Origin: Phlebotomus papatasi
Lineage: Eukaryota > Arthropoda > Insecta > Diptera > Psychodidae
DNA: 64,000 nt
Direction of reading: 5' to 3'
Assembly (NCBI RefSeq): GCF_024763615.1
Contig: NC_077223.1
Location: 80,476,627 to 80,540,626 of the forward strand
The notes under the pieces: generated by a model
The model's database searches: none
The model's input: the letters and a program-made list of their open reading frames with translations, nothing else
Told to the model about the DNA's origin: nothing
In this document: one piece after another, positions 20,714 to 31,984 of the stretch
Layout of the letters: each line of letters opens with the position of its first letter
Position numbering within the stretch: position 1 is the first letter of the stretch
Made by a program: the position numbers and the translations under genes

Positions 20714-21093
20714 TACTGCTTCTTCAGTGGAGCCTCAGTAGTAAAAATTCTGCAATTCTTCTTAAGGAAAACAACACTCGAATCCTGGAATACGTGACAA
20801 AATGTTAAATCCAATGAAAACCATCAAAACCCTTGCAATTTGCAAAACGTAAAGATAATCCTAAGTCAGCAATGACCCCTTAATGGTCCTTGCAGGTAAT
20901 TATAATCAGTTTCCAAAGGATTATAGGGTAAAAGTAATTAAGCTTCCAAATGAAAATTAATTAGCATCATTTAATTGATTTTTAATGACTTTGCAAACGT
21001 GTTACTAAACATAGGTCTAAGGGTGGAGTTTAACCTTTTGTTTGGTGGGGATGTTGACCAATAACAATAGGCTAAATCCTTTACCGTGGTGAC

Positions 21094-21101
21094 TATAAAA
21101 G
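21094..21101 (+). promoter_or_regulatory. TATA box of the capping-enzyme paralogue
   Basis: TATAAAAG in the context GACTATAAAAGCAGG, 343 bp upstream of the ATG at 21444. With normal spacing, initiation would fall near 21125 and the 5' leader would be about 320 nt. The leader contains a cluster of ATTCATTTG repeats (about 21178-21228). Confidence 0.5.
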
Positions 21102-21443
21102 CAGGTGCTATTGTACTTTCTGCACATTTGATCTTTGATCTGTGTTGTGACAAGTTCAAAGTGATCATTCTCTGTGCATTCATTTGATTCATTTGTTGTA
21201 AATTTGATTCATTTGATTCATTTGATTGCCATTTTTCGTGCAGTGTTTTGTGTGGTGAGGTGTTTGTGTTCTCGTGTCTAAATTCCATCTTTATTTGTTT
21301 TCTATCTTAACCTCATTGTTTTGTTTTCAGTCTTTGGTTTTTATTGAAATCTCCTATCCTTTCTGTGGTGTCTCTGTCTGTATTTAGTGTTTGTCCAAAT
21401 TGTCCAAATCTTCAGTTGTCTGTCCCGGTTTCCCTTCAGTTTC

Positions 21444-23312
21444 ATGTCTACTCTAGTTGCCAACTGTAAGAAGACCGAGGCCGCCGCTGAATCTAAAGAC
21501 GTGCGGCCTTGTGCTTCTTACTCGTCTTTGTCTTCTGGTCATCTTCCCAAGAATCGTATTCCCAAAAGCTGGTTCCGCTGTCCCCGAAAAGCCCGTGATT
21601 TTGTAGTAGATCGATTCCTAGCATTCAAGTTGCCCGTTGATGAACGCTATGATGACAACATTTCGATTGATCAGAAATTTTCACCCGAAATGGTGATTCA
21701 GGCCGTTGAAATGCGCAACAAAACTTTGGATTTGTGGATCGATCTAACTACTGAGGAAAACTTCTATAGTTGTAGTCCACTCGAGAAGAAAAGTATTCAG
21801 GTTGTCTCGTTGCCCTGTGGTAGTTCTCGCGGTCCCCCTACGATAACCAACGTCGGTCTGTTTATCCACTATGTAGATACGTCAATCAAGCGCAATCCCC
21901 AAGGTATTGTTGGTGTTCACAGTGTTCATGGTTTCAATCGTGTCGGGTTTCTCATTGTGGCTTATTTGGTCGAACGTTTGGGCTTCTCGGTGAATGCCGC
22001 TTTGGCAACATTCACCAATGCTCATCCTCCAGGCATCTACAAACAAGCTTATGTGCAGGAACTCTACTTTCGATATGATTTTGTTCAAAGAGCCCCCAAA
22101 CCCCTTCCTTTGCCACCATGGCACTTCAGGATTGACAGCTTTCAGCAGGAATACCTGCCACATACTTTCGAGTCAACCGTCAGTCTGAAGCGCCGTCGGA
22201 ACGCAATTGATGATCCCTTAGCTTCCCCCAACGGTCTTGATTGCTTAGAAGAGAAACAAGCCAAAAGGTTCAAGAGATTCACTGCTGAGAGCGGTGCCCC
22301 TTTCACTGATAATTTCCCAGGTTTAACTCCGGTTTCAGATCCCACCCAGCTAAGTGAACTTCAGATGCTGTGTCAGGCTATGGCTAAATGGCACCGTCCG
22401 AATTTCCCAGGCTCCCTTCCCAATCACGTCGATTCCCAAAGTCTTCATCATCTGCAACTCAAGCCATATTGCGTGACTTGGATTGCAGATGGAATCCGGT
22501 TTATGATGCTTATCATCAGCAAGAATCAAGTCTACGTCTTCGATCGCAGTTTCAAGTGTTTCAAGGTAGAAGGTCTCACATTTCCCTCGCGAAATAATCT
22601 TCAGCGTCACCTTAGGAATACCTTGCTCGATGGGCAGATGGTATTTGATAAGGTTGATGGCAAGGTTATCCCCAGGTTCTTAGTTTTCGACATAATCATG
22701 ATTAATGGTGAAAGTGTCTATTGTCATCCCTTTCTCCCAGTCCGCTATGATTGTATTTCCCGGGAAATCATCTCCCCTCGGTCGGAAGCCATAAGGCAAG
22801 GAGTGATCGATAAAACTATCGAGCCTTTTAGCATTAGGCAGAAGACCTTTCATGATCTATCCCATTGTCAGTCCCTTTTGTCCCCGTCCTTCACTGGAAG
22901 CATAGGTCATGGTTCAAGTGGACTCATTTTCCAATCCATCACCGATCCCTATGTCCCAGGAGTATCGTCCGTCAGTCTTAAATGGAAGCCCCTGTCGAAG
23001 ATTTCCATGGATTTCAGGTTGCAGGTTGTCATAGAAGGTGATATCGATCCGACTCAGAAAGTTGGTCAGCTTTGGGTCGAGGGTTTCATGAATCCAGTTG
23101 CTAGGGTTAGTTCAGTGTCCGCTATTGAAGATTTCCATCATAAAATTGTTGAGTGTGTTTATCAGGATGGTCAGTGGATTCCGTTGAGGGAAAGAACTGA
23201 TAAATCTGCCCCAAATACGTATGAAACTTATTTGTCTGTCTGGTCTAGTATTAGGAACGCCGTTGAAACTGGGGAGTTGTTGGAGTTTGTTGCTTGTCTG
23301 TCCAAGAAGTAG
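21444..23312 (+). CDS. Intronless mRNA capping enzyme paralogue with inactivated active sites
   Basis: Bifunctional capping enzymes remove the RNA 5' gamma-phosphate (PTP-like domain) and add GMP (guanylyltransferase). This single exon encodes 622 aa from the ATG at 21444, full length for the family. Residues about 50-240 align with the triphosphatase and about 310-610 with the guanylyltransferase. The PTP loop reads HSVHGFNRVG where HC is required (Ser160; Arg166 kept). Motif I reads WIADGIR, with the GMP-accepting Lys replaced by Ile347. Motif III DGEMV is DGQMV (Gln398). Motif IV DGLIF is SGLIF (Ser492). Motif V KWK (513-515) and the RTDKSAPNTY of motif VI remain. The frame is open throughout. 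It is probably a retrocopy now serving a non-catalytic role, or a young pseudogene. An earlier in-frame GTG is not the start. Confidence 0.9.
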   Translation: MSTLVANCKKTEAAAESKDVRPCASYSSLSSGHLPKNRIPKSWFRCPRKARDFVVDRFLAFKLPVDERYDDNISIDQKFSPEMVIQAVEMRNKTLDLWIDLTTEENFYSCSPLEKKSIQVVSLPCGSSRGPPTITNVGLFIHYVDTSIKRNPQGIVGVHSVHGFNRVGFLIVAYLVERLGFSVNAALATFTNAHPPGIYKQAYVQELYFRYDFVQRAPKPLPLPPWHFRIDSFQQEYLPHTFESTVSLKRRRNAIDDPLASPNGLDCLEEKQAKRFKRFTAESGAPFTDNFPGLTPVSDPTQLSELQMLCQAMAKWHRPNFPGSLPNHVDSQSLHHLQLKPYCVTWIADGIRFMMLIISKNQVYVFDRSFKCFKVEGLTFPSRNNLQRHLRNTLLDGQMVFDKVDGKVIPRFLVFDIIMINGESVYCHPFLPVRYDCISREIISPRSEAIRQGVIDKTIEPFSIRQKTFHDLSHCQSLLSPSFTGSIGHGSSGLIFQSITDPYVPGVSSVSLKWKPLSKISMDFRLQVVIEGDIDPTQKVGQLWVEGFMNPVARVSSVSAIEDFHHKIVECVYQDGQWIPLRERTDKSAPNTYETYLSVWSSIRNAVETGELLEFVACLSKK

Positions 23313-23554
23313 AAAAATTTGGTGTTTAGAATGAGGTTTTCTGTCGATTCTTCTGAGGATATTGAGTTTTTGTTAGGTTTTGGGTTGTAAGTCTTCGCCA
23401 AGTTGGCAAAACCTTTTTTCGGTGACGAATGGTGCGAGGATGGAAGTTGCACAAGTCCAAACTGGGTGCCTCTCCGTTGGCGTCATCGACAAGTAACCAC
23501 TATGGTGAAACTAAACTCAGTGGGGCGCCTCTTCCGGATTTACATCCGTTGTAT
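23313..23554 (+). other. 3' flank of the capping-enzyme paralogue
   Basis: No poly(A) tract or clear target-site duplication is visible that would prove recent retroposition. I see no coding sequence. Confidence 0.4.
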
Positions 23555-25345
23555 TAGGTGAGATTCTTAACAATCTCACCTACTATAATCCTAACAAAAT
23601 TTCATGTCGTCCGATCGACCTCAAATTTGGCCAAAATGTGTTTCAGCACTTCCTGATCACGAATATATATGTGGCTATTTTACGTTCCCGGCCGGCCGGC
23701 CGGCCGGCCGCTCTTTGGAGCTTAATAGCTCCTAAACTAAAAAAGATATCGACTTGCGGTTTTCGGCAAAGGTTATATATCGGGTGAAAATTGCAACTTG
23801 GTGCATAGACCCCCCACCCTCCACCCCTCCTTCCGCCATTTTGAATACCCCCCTTTTTTGTTTTCTCAATAGCTCCGCCCCTATGGCATTCAGCGGACTC
23901 AAATTTTAATATGTTATAGCTGGGCCTTAGAGCTTTCCATCAATACCAAACTTAAGGTCCCCCGACCCCCCTGACCCGAGCTATAAGGGTCCAAAAAAAA
24001 TTTCTTAAAATGGCCATAACTCCGGTTCTAATTGTCAGAATTTAAAAAGTGAGGGCTTTTTGGAAAGCTCTCGTGAAATGCCACTTCTCCTTCTAACATC
24101 GCAAGTTCATAAAACCACCGCTAGGGGCGCTTTTTTTAAAAAGAAAATTTTTAAATCTTAAAAGTTAAATAACTCAAAAATTCCATTGTGCATCGGGCTG
24201 AAAATTTAGTATGTTGTAGCCGTTGATTATACCTATCAAACAAAAAAAACCTTAAGTCGATCCATAACCCCTGACCCGAGCTATAAGGGGTCAAAGTTCG
24301 AACATTGACCGGCCTCTATCTCCGGTTCTAATTAACATAGCGACCTAAATTTTACCTTTTTGGTTTCGTCTCAATGAGCACTTTCAGATGTAAGTTCAAA
24401 AAGTAACCACAGGTGGCGCTGTGATAGCGTCAAAATTCATCGAAATTCAAAGTCACTTTTCTCAAAAACGGCATTGTGCAAGTTAATGAAATTTTAGTAT
24501 GTTGTAGTCCAGTCTAGGACGTTTCCAAAATGGTGCGTATGTGCGCTGTGGTTTCAATAGAACCGGAGATATGAGGGGTCAAAGTTCACGAAATTCAAAA
24601 AATCATATCTCCGGTTCTATGTGACCGATTTTGATGAATGAGGGCTTAAACGAAAGATCTCACCAAATGCTACAACTTTCTAGAATATTTGAACTTCGTG
24701 GGACCAACACCAGGGGCGCCACAGTCGAAAAACCAATTTCAATATCACATAACCTCAATTATCTCGACTGTCGCTGAACCGATTTTGATGATTACTTCGA
24801 CATAATTGTAGAGGACATTTGTCTCTACATTTCGTCCATACATCATTTTCCGCTCAGACTACGCTATCACTCCGATTTTGCCGTTTAAGTATGAAAAATT
24901 GATTTTTCTCATAATAACGCTTTGAAATCACTCAGATGCCAATTTGACTGCCTCTACTCCACAAAGACACTTAAAATAGGGTTTTAAATGGAAAGTCCCA
25001 CAAAATACAACAATTCTTTGATATAGTTGAAGTTCAACAAATGACTACTTGGGGAACTCTGGATGAAAAAACAAGTTAAGAAACAAAAAACCTCGATTAT
25101 CTTGGCTTCTGAGTAATCGATGAGTTCAAGTTCTACGGCAAAATTATAGAGAACATTCTGGTCTACATTTCACCCATATAACACTTTTCTGTCAGTTCAT
25201 CCAAATCCTTGATATTTTGGTTTAAATACAAAATTTGTATAATTTCACGAATTTGATTCAAGATAACTGAATGGCGTCCCCCAACTTCAGCTCTAAATCG
25301 AATTTGCATGCACTCCGAGTTAGCTCACGTTAAGAATCTCACCTA
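23555..25345. mobile_element. 1.8-kb non-coding element with 16-bp inverted ends and internal diverged repeats
   Basis: TAGGTGAGATTCTTAA at 23555-23570 is repeated exactly in inverse at 25330-25345, and ATAATCCTAAC/GTTAGGATTAT lie just inside and outside. A 24-bp pure CCGG tract is at 23687-23710. Inside, blocks of the type CAT-TGTGCA...AAATTTAGTATGTTGTAG recur near 23880, 24180 and 24470, each followed by TCCGGTTCTA and GACCCGAGCTATAAGGG-like segments. This indicates a tandem array of roughly 290-bp diverged units. No long open frame exists. Confidence 0.6.
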
Positions 25346-27797
25346 CATAAGCCGGTTAGGATTATCTGTCCCTTTTCTAGTTTTCCTCTGTCTGATAAAA
25401 ATCCTGTCTTGAACTTTCCGTTTGTAAGGTTTGTAGGCGTCGTTATCCAAGAATTTCCGGAATCTATCATTTGACAAAAAAATACATCATTTTATGTTTG
25501 TACTCTTTTTACGTCTGACTACTGCCGGATTTCAGACAAAAAGCACGTTTTCATTTATTTTATATATTGTTAACGAATGGATTTTTTTTAAAATATTAGT
25601 ATTTGATTATATTCTGAAGGTAGATGCTAGGGATATTCTATTCATATGCCAAAAAAATCTGAAAAATTCTTTAAAAAAATTTAAAATTTTCCTTTATGAA
25701 ATCCAAATTGTCCATACGGAAATGTCAATCGTTTACCGACGTCTGTGAATCATTCCTCTTTACGCTTTTAAGGTTAAATTAGTCATTAAATATAATTAAA
25801 TATTTTTGGAGATATTAATCAATTAAATATTATTTTGAACAAGATATAAATTTATTTAAAGAGGTTGCAAGTCTCGCAGATGTTTCAATAAATTCTACCC
25901 AATTATGAAATTATCGAAAATTGCTGTAGTAAGAATAATAGGCCCGTACTGTGTAGAACTTCTCCTTCCGTGCAGTTGTAGTTCCCCCTTACTTTTTACT
26001 TTTATTTCTCAACTTATTTACATTTTTTCTCAATTTCGATGCTTTTTATGGTATCAACAATTCTTTCTAAATATTACGAATATAATTAATTGTATTGAGA
26101 TATTTGTATTTGTATTAATCGTATTACAATAATGTAGTATAAGTTCATCGTAGATCACCCAGTGTTGGGGACGTAGCAGTTTTTTGGATTGGGTTTGGTT
26201 TCAGTTGGCAGAGCTTAAGAAATAAATTTGCGTTCGTTCGTCTTGAACAATTTTATGTGAATTTATTTTACTCAATCATTACTATGATTTTTCATTTTTA
26301 ATACCCAGGAACTATAATTTTTTTGGACAAAAATTCCGAACTAGGATCAATACAGTGACCATCCAGCAATGGATTTTTCCGCCAAAGAGCGGATACTATA
26401 CTTTTACCCACTCGAGCACGAGATCGACTTCATGAACTATACAGGACAATAAAATGATTTTTTTCGTGTGATAGGAAACCATCGATATTTTCGGAGTGCT
26501 TATTGTTTCTTGAGCAAATCTTTGAAGAAACTTACAGTGCATCAAGTCGATTACGTTACGTTATGGTGGATGTTTTTAAGAAATGAGTGAAACTTATTTC
26601 TTTTTGTCAACAACGGTCATTGCTTGTTGGTACCAAAGGACGATTTCTAAAGGAGAACTCAAGGAACATTTTCCTAGAAGAATCCATATCCCTATCTCTC
26701 CATTTTCCTTGTCATTTTTCAGATTTTCTTCAAATATCCCCGAATGTTCAAGAATTACGTGTAACCACATGTATCCTTTAAAGAAATATTCTTCTTAAAA
26801 AAAAGAGCTAGAGTTGCTGAAGACCATATGGTTGAAAAAGAAACCATTATCAAAAAAATATTAGCAAAAGAATAATTGATTTTTTGGTTTTTGAATAACG
26901 GTATCTTTTAGGACACAGCGATCTTCAGAGGTTTTAACTCTTTTATCAAGGTAAATATTTGTGCTTATTAACCTCTCCTTTACATAAAAGACATTTCTAT
27001 GAAATTGAAGGATGTTCAAGGATTTATTAGGAAAATATGGAAAATTATAGAAAAATGAACAGATAGGGCTATATATAGTTTATTTTAGGAAAATTTTCTC
27101 TAACCGTGCTATCACACTAGGATTTTTTCAATTTGTAAATTCAATTTAATTTTCAGATGAATTGTTCCTATGCGTTATTTTGCATTAAAAATAATTTGAA
27201 TTGATAGATTTTCGCTTATTTATTGATAATACTTGGCCCACCAAAACATATGTTTAAACATGCTAAAATAGCATAAATGTGGTTGCTCAATTAAATTTGA
27301 ATTCAGCAAATTAAAATGCTAAAATTGGTCATTAATTTCAATTTTATTGCAATTAAACAAGTATCATTTTGAACCAAATTGTTCCTATTTAATTTATTTA
27401 CTCGTAATAATTATTATTTGTGGCCAAAAAATAAGATAAGTACAGTAATTTAGTGATAAACTTGTACGCGAGCGAAGCATCGGTATCGGGAGTAATTTGC
27501 TAATTTCCTCCAAAACCATTATTGTGTCAAGAAATCTCCTGTTTATATGACTTCACGCAGGTTTTCAACAAGATGTATGAGAGTCGCTTCATCAGCCCTT
27601 TCCCTACAAATCTTTCTTCTGGCTTTGGGGGATCCTTCTGAATAACAGATAAGTGATTTATAAGACATTTTAAGTACCATCACGCATTTTCCGGAGTCAT
27701 TCACAATCAAAAATCTCGCGGCCCTATTTAAAATTGAGCAAATTTCTTGCAAAATGTGTCCTGGCTGTGAGAATTTTCAAGTAAATTCTAGAAATCT

Positions 27798-27936
27798 TTA
27801 TGCCCTAGACACACTTACGAATTAAGCTGAGGGACGGTTTAGTGGAAAATGATGGAAATGCGCTTTAACCATTATTTCTAATATAATTACGCTAAACCGT
27901 CTCTCGGCTAATCCTTAGGTCTGTCGAGGCCCTTAT
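27798..27936. mobile_element. MITE, family 'CCCTAGACACACTTACGA', copy 2
   Basis: Begins TTATGCCCTAGACACACTTA and ends GTCTGTCGAGGCCCTTAT. Same length and internal pairing as 10019-10157. Confidence 0.75.
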
Positions 27937-29298
27937 AATGCTCAATTGGCTCAATTGAATTTAATTTTAAATTGTGAAAATTCTAGTATGATAGCACCGT
28001 AAGTCCTCTTTTATAAATTGTTCTTTGACACTAATAACGTAAAACATTGCGTTATTGTTAAAAAAAAAAGTTTTTGTATTCAAGTCATTTCTTAAGCATA
28101 TGTTTTTGTGCTCTGGTGCTTTTTCTACGTACTTGTGGGGTTGATCCTGGAACAAAAATTCTTACATCTGCCAATACCCATTCGAGGGTGTAGGTCTCAT
28201 TCCTGGCGAAAATTTGGACCGTTTTGCTCATTATCCTTCCTAGGACCCACGTAGTTTGAAGAATCCCAAGAACTATTTCAACAACTTTTTCAAAAAAATC
28301 AGGCCCCAGCGGGTAAATTTTTAGTATTTTTTAATAAATATTTCAGTAAATATAGTTTTAATACTTTTTTATACTTAGAAACTTGAATTAAATGTTTATT
28401 ACTTTGCAAACTAAATATGTAAAAAAAAAGTGCGTGTAACCCCTCAAATAAACTTTATGTTTGAAAAGATCTTTAGCAAATTTTGGATTAAAAAAACAAA
28501 TAAATTAAAAAAAAATATTGTGTAATCTATAATATATTTATTTTTATGTATTATCGGTAGTTACAATAAATTCAGGACACATTACATTAATAAGAATATA
28601 ACTTCTTTTTTTCTATACGTAGAAAACATTTGTATCAACTGGTAAAATTTCTCTTTATTCTTTGCTTTTATTATCAACATCAAATATTTAAGCTTTTTTT
28701 CTTTTCAAAAAGAATATATTTATATATATGTGTCTCCTCTGAAAAAGTTTCTTAATACCATATATAATTAGAATTTTTCACCAAGTACCAAATATACATT
28801 ATACTGTTTTTTTTTAATAATTAGCTTTGCTTTTTTTGACATTCTGAAATTGCAAAAAATATCATTTTTAACAAGTATAACGGTTGTATAACAGAACTGT
28901 GAGCGGTATTTTGCATAAAAGTTCTCAGTGAATCTTTCGCAAAAGCTTTGGCAGAAATAAATGATTGAGTTGAAAAATAAAACATCTTTTTCACATTCCC
29001 CTTCAATATAAATTTGTTAAATTGTATACAAATGTTAAATTCACTTCCTTCAATTATCTCATCAGTCCGTTGTGAAGATCAGTTGAATATTATGCAAGGG
29101 AACGTATGAAAAAGGTATTAAAAATTCGTTTGACAATTTTCTCATTGTGTGGAAAAAACTATTGACTATTGGTTATTGTTAATAGTTTGTAAGATACTTT
29201 GGACGAATAAAAATTGTATTGTTATGTTATATTTTCAATTAATGTTTTTTCAACATTGTTTATTCAATTTATAAAAGCATTTCTCGAATGTTCTGAGA

Positions 29299-29483
29299 TA
29301 GGGGGAAATAGGGCACCTTTGAAATTGGGATTATTCACCTATTCTTAAATAAGATTGAGTCTTATCGTTATATAATTTAGGTGCATAAACATACTGAGAA
29401 GCTAAATTACATTATGGTATGGCTCAGTTTCACTTAAATATAGGAAAAAAATCCCAATTTCAAAGGTGCCCCACTTCCCGCTC
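29299..29483. mobile_element. MITE with GGGCACCTTTGAAATTGGGA ends
   Basis: GGGCACCTTTGAAATTGGGA is inverted as TCCCAATTTCAAAGGTGCCC, with outer TAGGGGGAAA and CCACTTCCCG. About 30-bp ends and 185 bp overall. Confidence 0.75.
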
Positions 29484-30062
29484 CAATGGTATTTTGAAAA
29501 TTAATTGATGATTGTAATGAACAAGAAACAGATGAAAGAAAATTAAAAATACTTCCTGACAATATAATTTACTATAAAAGAACTTTTGAGAGCAGTTTTA
29601 TTTATTTACAACACTTCAGAGCAGTGATATCGATACGGTTGGAGATGAGGGTTATTGGTTGGATTGGGGTTTTCACCAGGAAAGGAGAATTCCAGCGAAC
29701 TTTTTTCTGCGTCTCGCTAAAATTCGAAGTCCACATATAAGCCAAATTTTGTTTTTTGGCGATTATTCTTCCCAAAATTAAGATATAAAAACACGTAATG
29801 CAATACTGAATCTCGTATCACATGATCAAATCAGTTTCACTGTTTTATCTTAGCATGAAAGCACACTCAATGCATCAGCCAATCAGGAAACGAAATGGTA
29901 CTAAATTATTTCTAGAGATCAAATACTTAATTGCGTGTGGATAATCTTCAAAAATGAAAGAAAACAATTCCTTTAATTTTTATAAAGACCTTAGATTTTG
30001 CTTTATTTCGGCCATTCAACTTTGTAAGGCAAGTTTCAAAAGGGTATCAAATCATTTTCTGA

Positions 30063-30210
30063 TTAAAGGTGTCTACACATTGGGAGCAATATTCGTCAAA
30101 AATTGCGTTTTTGACAGAAATTTGACGTTTCCCCTTACAACGCTGCAGGGAATTTTCTTCAAAAAAGCAATTTTTAACAAAAATTGCTCCCAATGTGTAG
30201 TGGCCATAAG
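30063..30210. mobile_element. Palindromic MITE, family 'ACACATTGGGAGCAA', copy 2
   Basis: CTACACATTGGGAGCAAT is paired with ATTGCTCCCAATGTGTAG. Internal GTCAAAAATTGCGTTTTTGA and TTTTTAACAAAAATTGC fold back as well. Confidence 0.8.
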
Positions 30211-30930
30211 AATGAAGTTTTTGGTATGCGAAAAAAAAAACAAATTTGGTCTGTATAAAATCAAATTTACTCAGAATTTAATAACAAATTTCAAGAGAAG
30301 TGAAATATTTATGTAACTTTCAATTAAAAGGAGAGCAAAAATAGCAATTCTTAATATCTACACCCATCTTAATTGCTATATACTCTGAAAAAAATATCTT
30401 GTAAACAATCTTGTAAAGTCTTGTAAAATAAATTGATTCATATGAAAAAATACCAAGATTCCTGGTTACCCCTGTCGCCACAACACTTTTTATAAAATCT
30501 TTTTAATTACAGCAAGATATCTTCTTGTTAGAACTGAATCTACAATATTAATACACAAGATTCTTGTAAAAATCTCGTCCAAATTTAATTTTTATTGGAA
30601 CCTCTTAACAGATGGCGCTGGAAAAAGCACATATTTTCATAGGAGAAAAGCAATGTCTAATCTATAATTTACATAATTTGTAGATCTTTTAGGAAATGAT
30701 TTGCTTGAGCAATCGACTGGTGTGAATCTAAAACTGTCGCGAGCCATATGTTCTAGCATTTCTACAACATCACAATAGGAACTTACGTCCGTCCTCACTT
30801 AGCAGAGGTAGCAAGGAAGGGACCTGTACGTGTATTTAGTGCTCCTGGATGATTCCCTGCGACCACAATCAACACAAAAAGGTACTTTCAGGACCGGCCC
30901 TCAGTATCATTTCAATAAATATTGTAGCTT

Positions 30931-31055
30931 GGCTTTTGCCTTGGAAGATTTTTGACAGAATTTTGACATTTGTATCTACAGCTATACAGACGATTTCCTT
31001 TAAAAAAAAAAGCAATTTTTGATGAAAATTGCTCCCATTGCGTAGAGGCCTTTAT
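30931..31055. mobile_element. Palindromic MITE, family 'ACACATTGGGAGCAA', 5'-truncated copy 3
   Basis: Keeps the TTTTTGACAGAATTTTGACA core and the right end AAATTGCTCCCATTGCGTAG; the left end is lost. Confidence 0.55.
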
Positions 31056-31439
31056 AGACACTAATGCTTATCGTGGAAAATTGTCCGCCAGAGAGACTTA
31101 GCTCTGTGCCCCTATCCAAACACTTCCAGGCTGTTACTGAATAACTCAGTGTCTCCTAATGGCCAATCTCTTAATAGCCAAACTGACTCCAACAACATAG
31201 AAATCTTGACCGAAAACTTCAAGACAAGAGACCCACGGCCTCAAGGAGAGTACTTTCAGTTCTTGTACCTAAATTGTTTAAAATCGGAGATTTGAAACCT
31301 AGGCTTAAGATGCCCCTTGTATCCCCCGCGTGCCTTTCTTGGGTTCAAAACCAATTTATTGCATTCATGAACCCAAGTAATCTTTTGGGCAACGTCTCAT
31401 CATCTTTAATAGACAGGAGAGGCCTTTCTCTGTGTATAT

Positions 31440-31850
31440 TTAATGCTGGAAGTTTAGAGAATGACGTGTTAGAATGCCCACCACATTTCTCAAATCACTC
31501 CTATCTAAATCCAGCAAAAATGACTTCTTGCTGCATACTTTACAATCCTTCCAAAACTGCCGCTGACTGGTATGTAACCTATCAGCCACCTCGTCCTTCA
31601 AAACTTCGTTCGAGATTCCCAGAACAAGTAGGGGACCCACAATATACCTCAGAGAAGTGTCTCTTGCCAAAATGTCAGCCCTGTTCAAATTTTAAATCCG
31701 CCACAATTGAAATTCGTTGATCTTTCAGGTCATTCAATCTAATTATTTCTACAGCCATTATTAAACCATAGATTTCAGCTTGAATAATCGACGTAAACAA
31801 GATTGCAAAGCTCCAACAGGGGATGTATTCCCTCAGTAAGTCCGCGACAT
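31440..31850 (-). pseudogene. Decayed RNase H-domain remnant of a non-LTR retrotransposon
   Basis: Minus-strand translation gives IIQAEIYGL, then NRADILARD and VGPLLVLGIS and RSDLRNVVGILT. These align in order with QAEIYAL, SRADVLAK, VGPLPVLGIS and RTDLRAVVGVFT of the better-preserved copy at 62495-63235. The segment between QAEIY... and NRADIL is largely deleted, including the region with the DSK motif, and stops interrupt both ends. Non-functional. Confidence 0.8.
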
Positions 31851-31984
31851 CTTCTGTCCATATTTCTTCTTAGCGACTATAACTGTCAGAATACTCTCTG
31901 GGGTTATGTTACAAGGAGTACGGCATTTTTGTTGAATATAAACAAGATTTTCAACAAAAATGCCGCTCTCCTTGTACTTTGATG

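Larger units (their letters stand above)
25346..31439. other. Gene-poor AT-rich region with MITEs
   Basis: No supported gene. MITEs are at 27798-27936, 29299-29483, 30063-30210 and about 30931-31055. Slightly GC-richer remnants around 29620-29730 and 30780-30910 look like old retroelement pieces. Short frames here lack motifs and coding-like composition. Confidence 0.5.

Noticed and set aside
21387..21443. In-frame GTG at 21387 as start of the capping-enzyme paralogue
   Set aside because: Not an ATG, and the extra 19 residues are unlike capping enzymes; the first ATG is 21444.
31274..31720. 148-codon + strand frame
   Set aside because: Antisense shadow of the decayed RNase H remnant.
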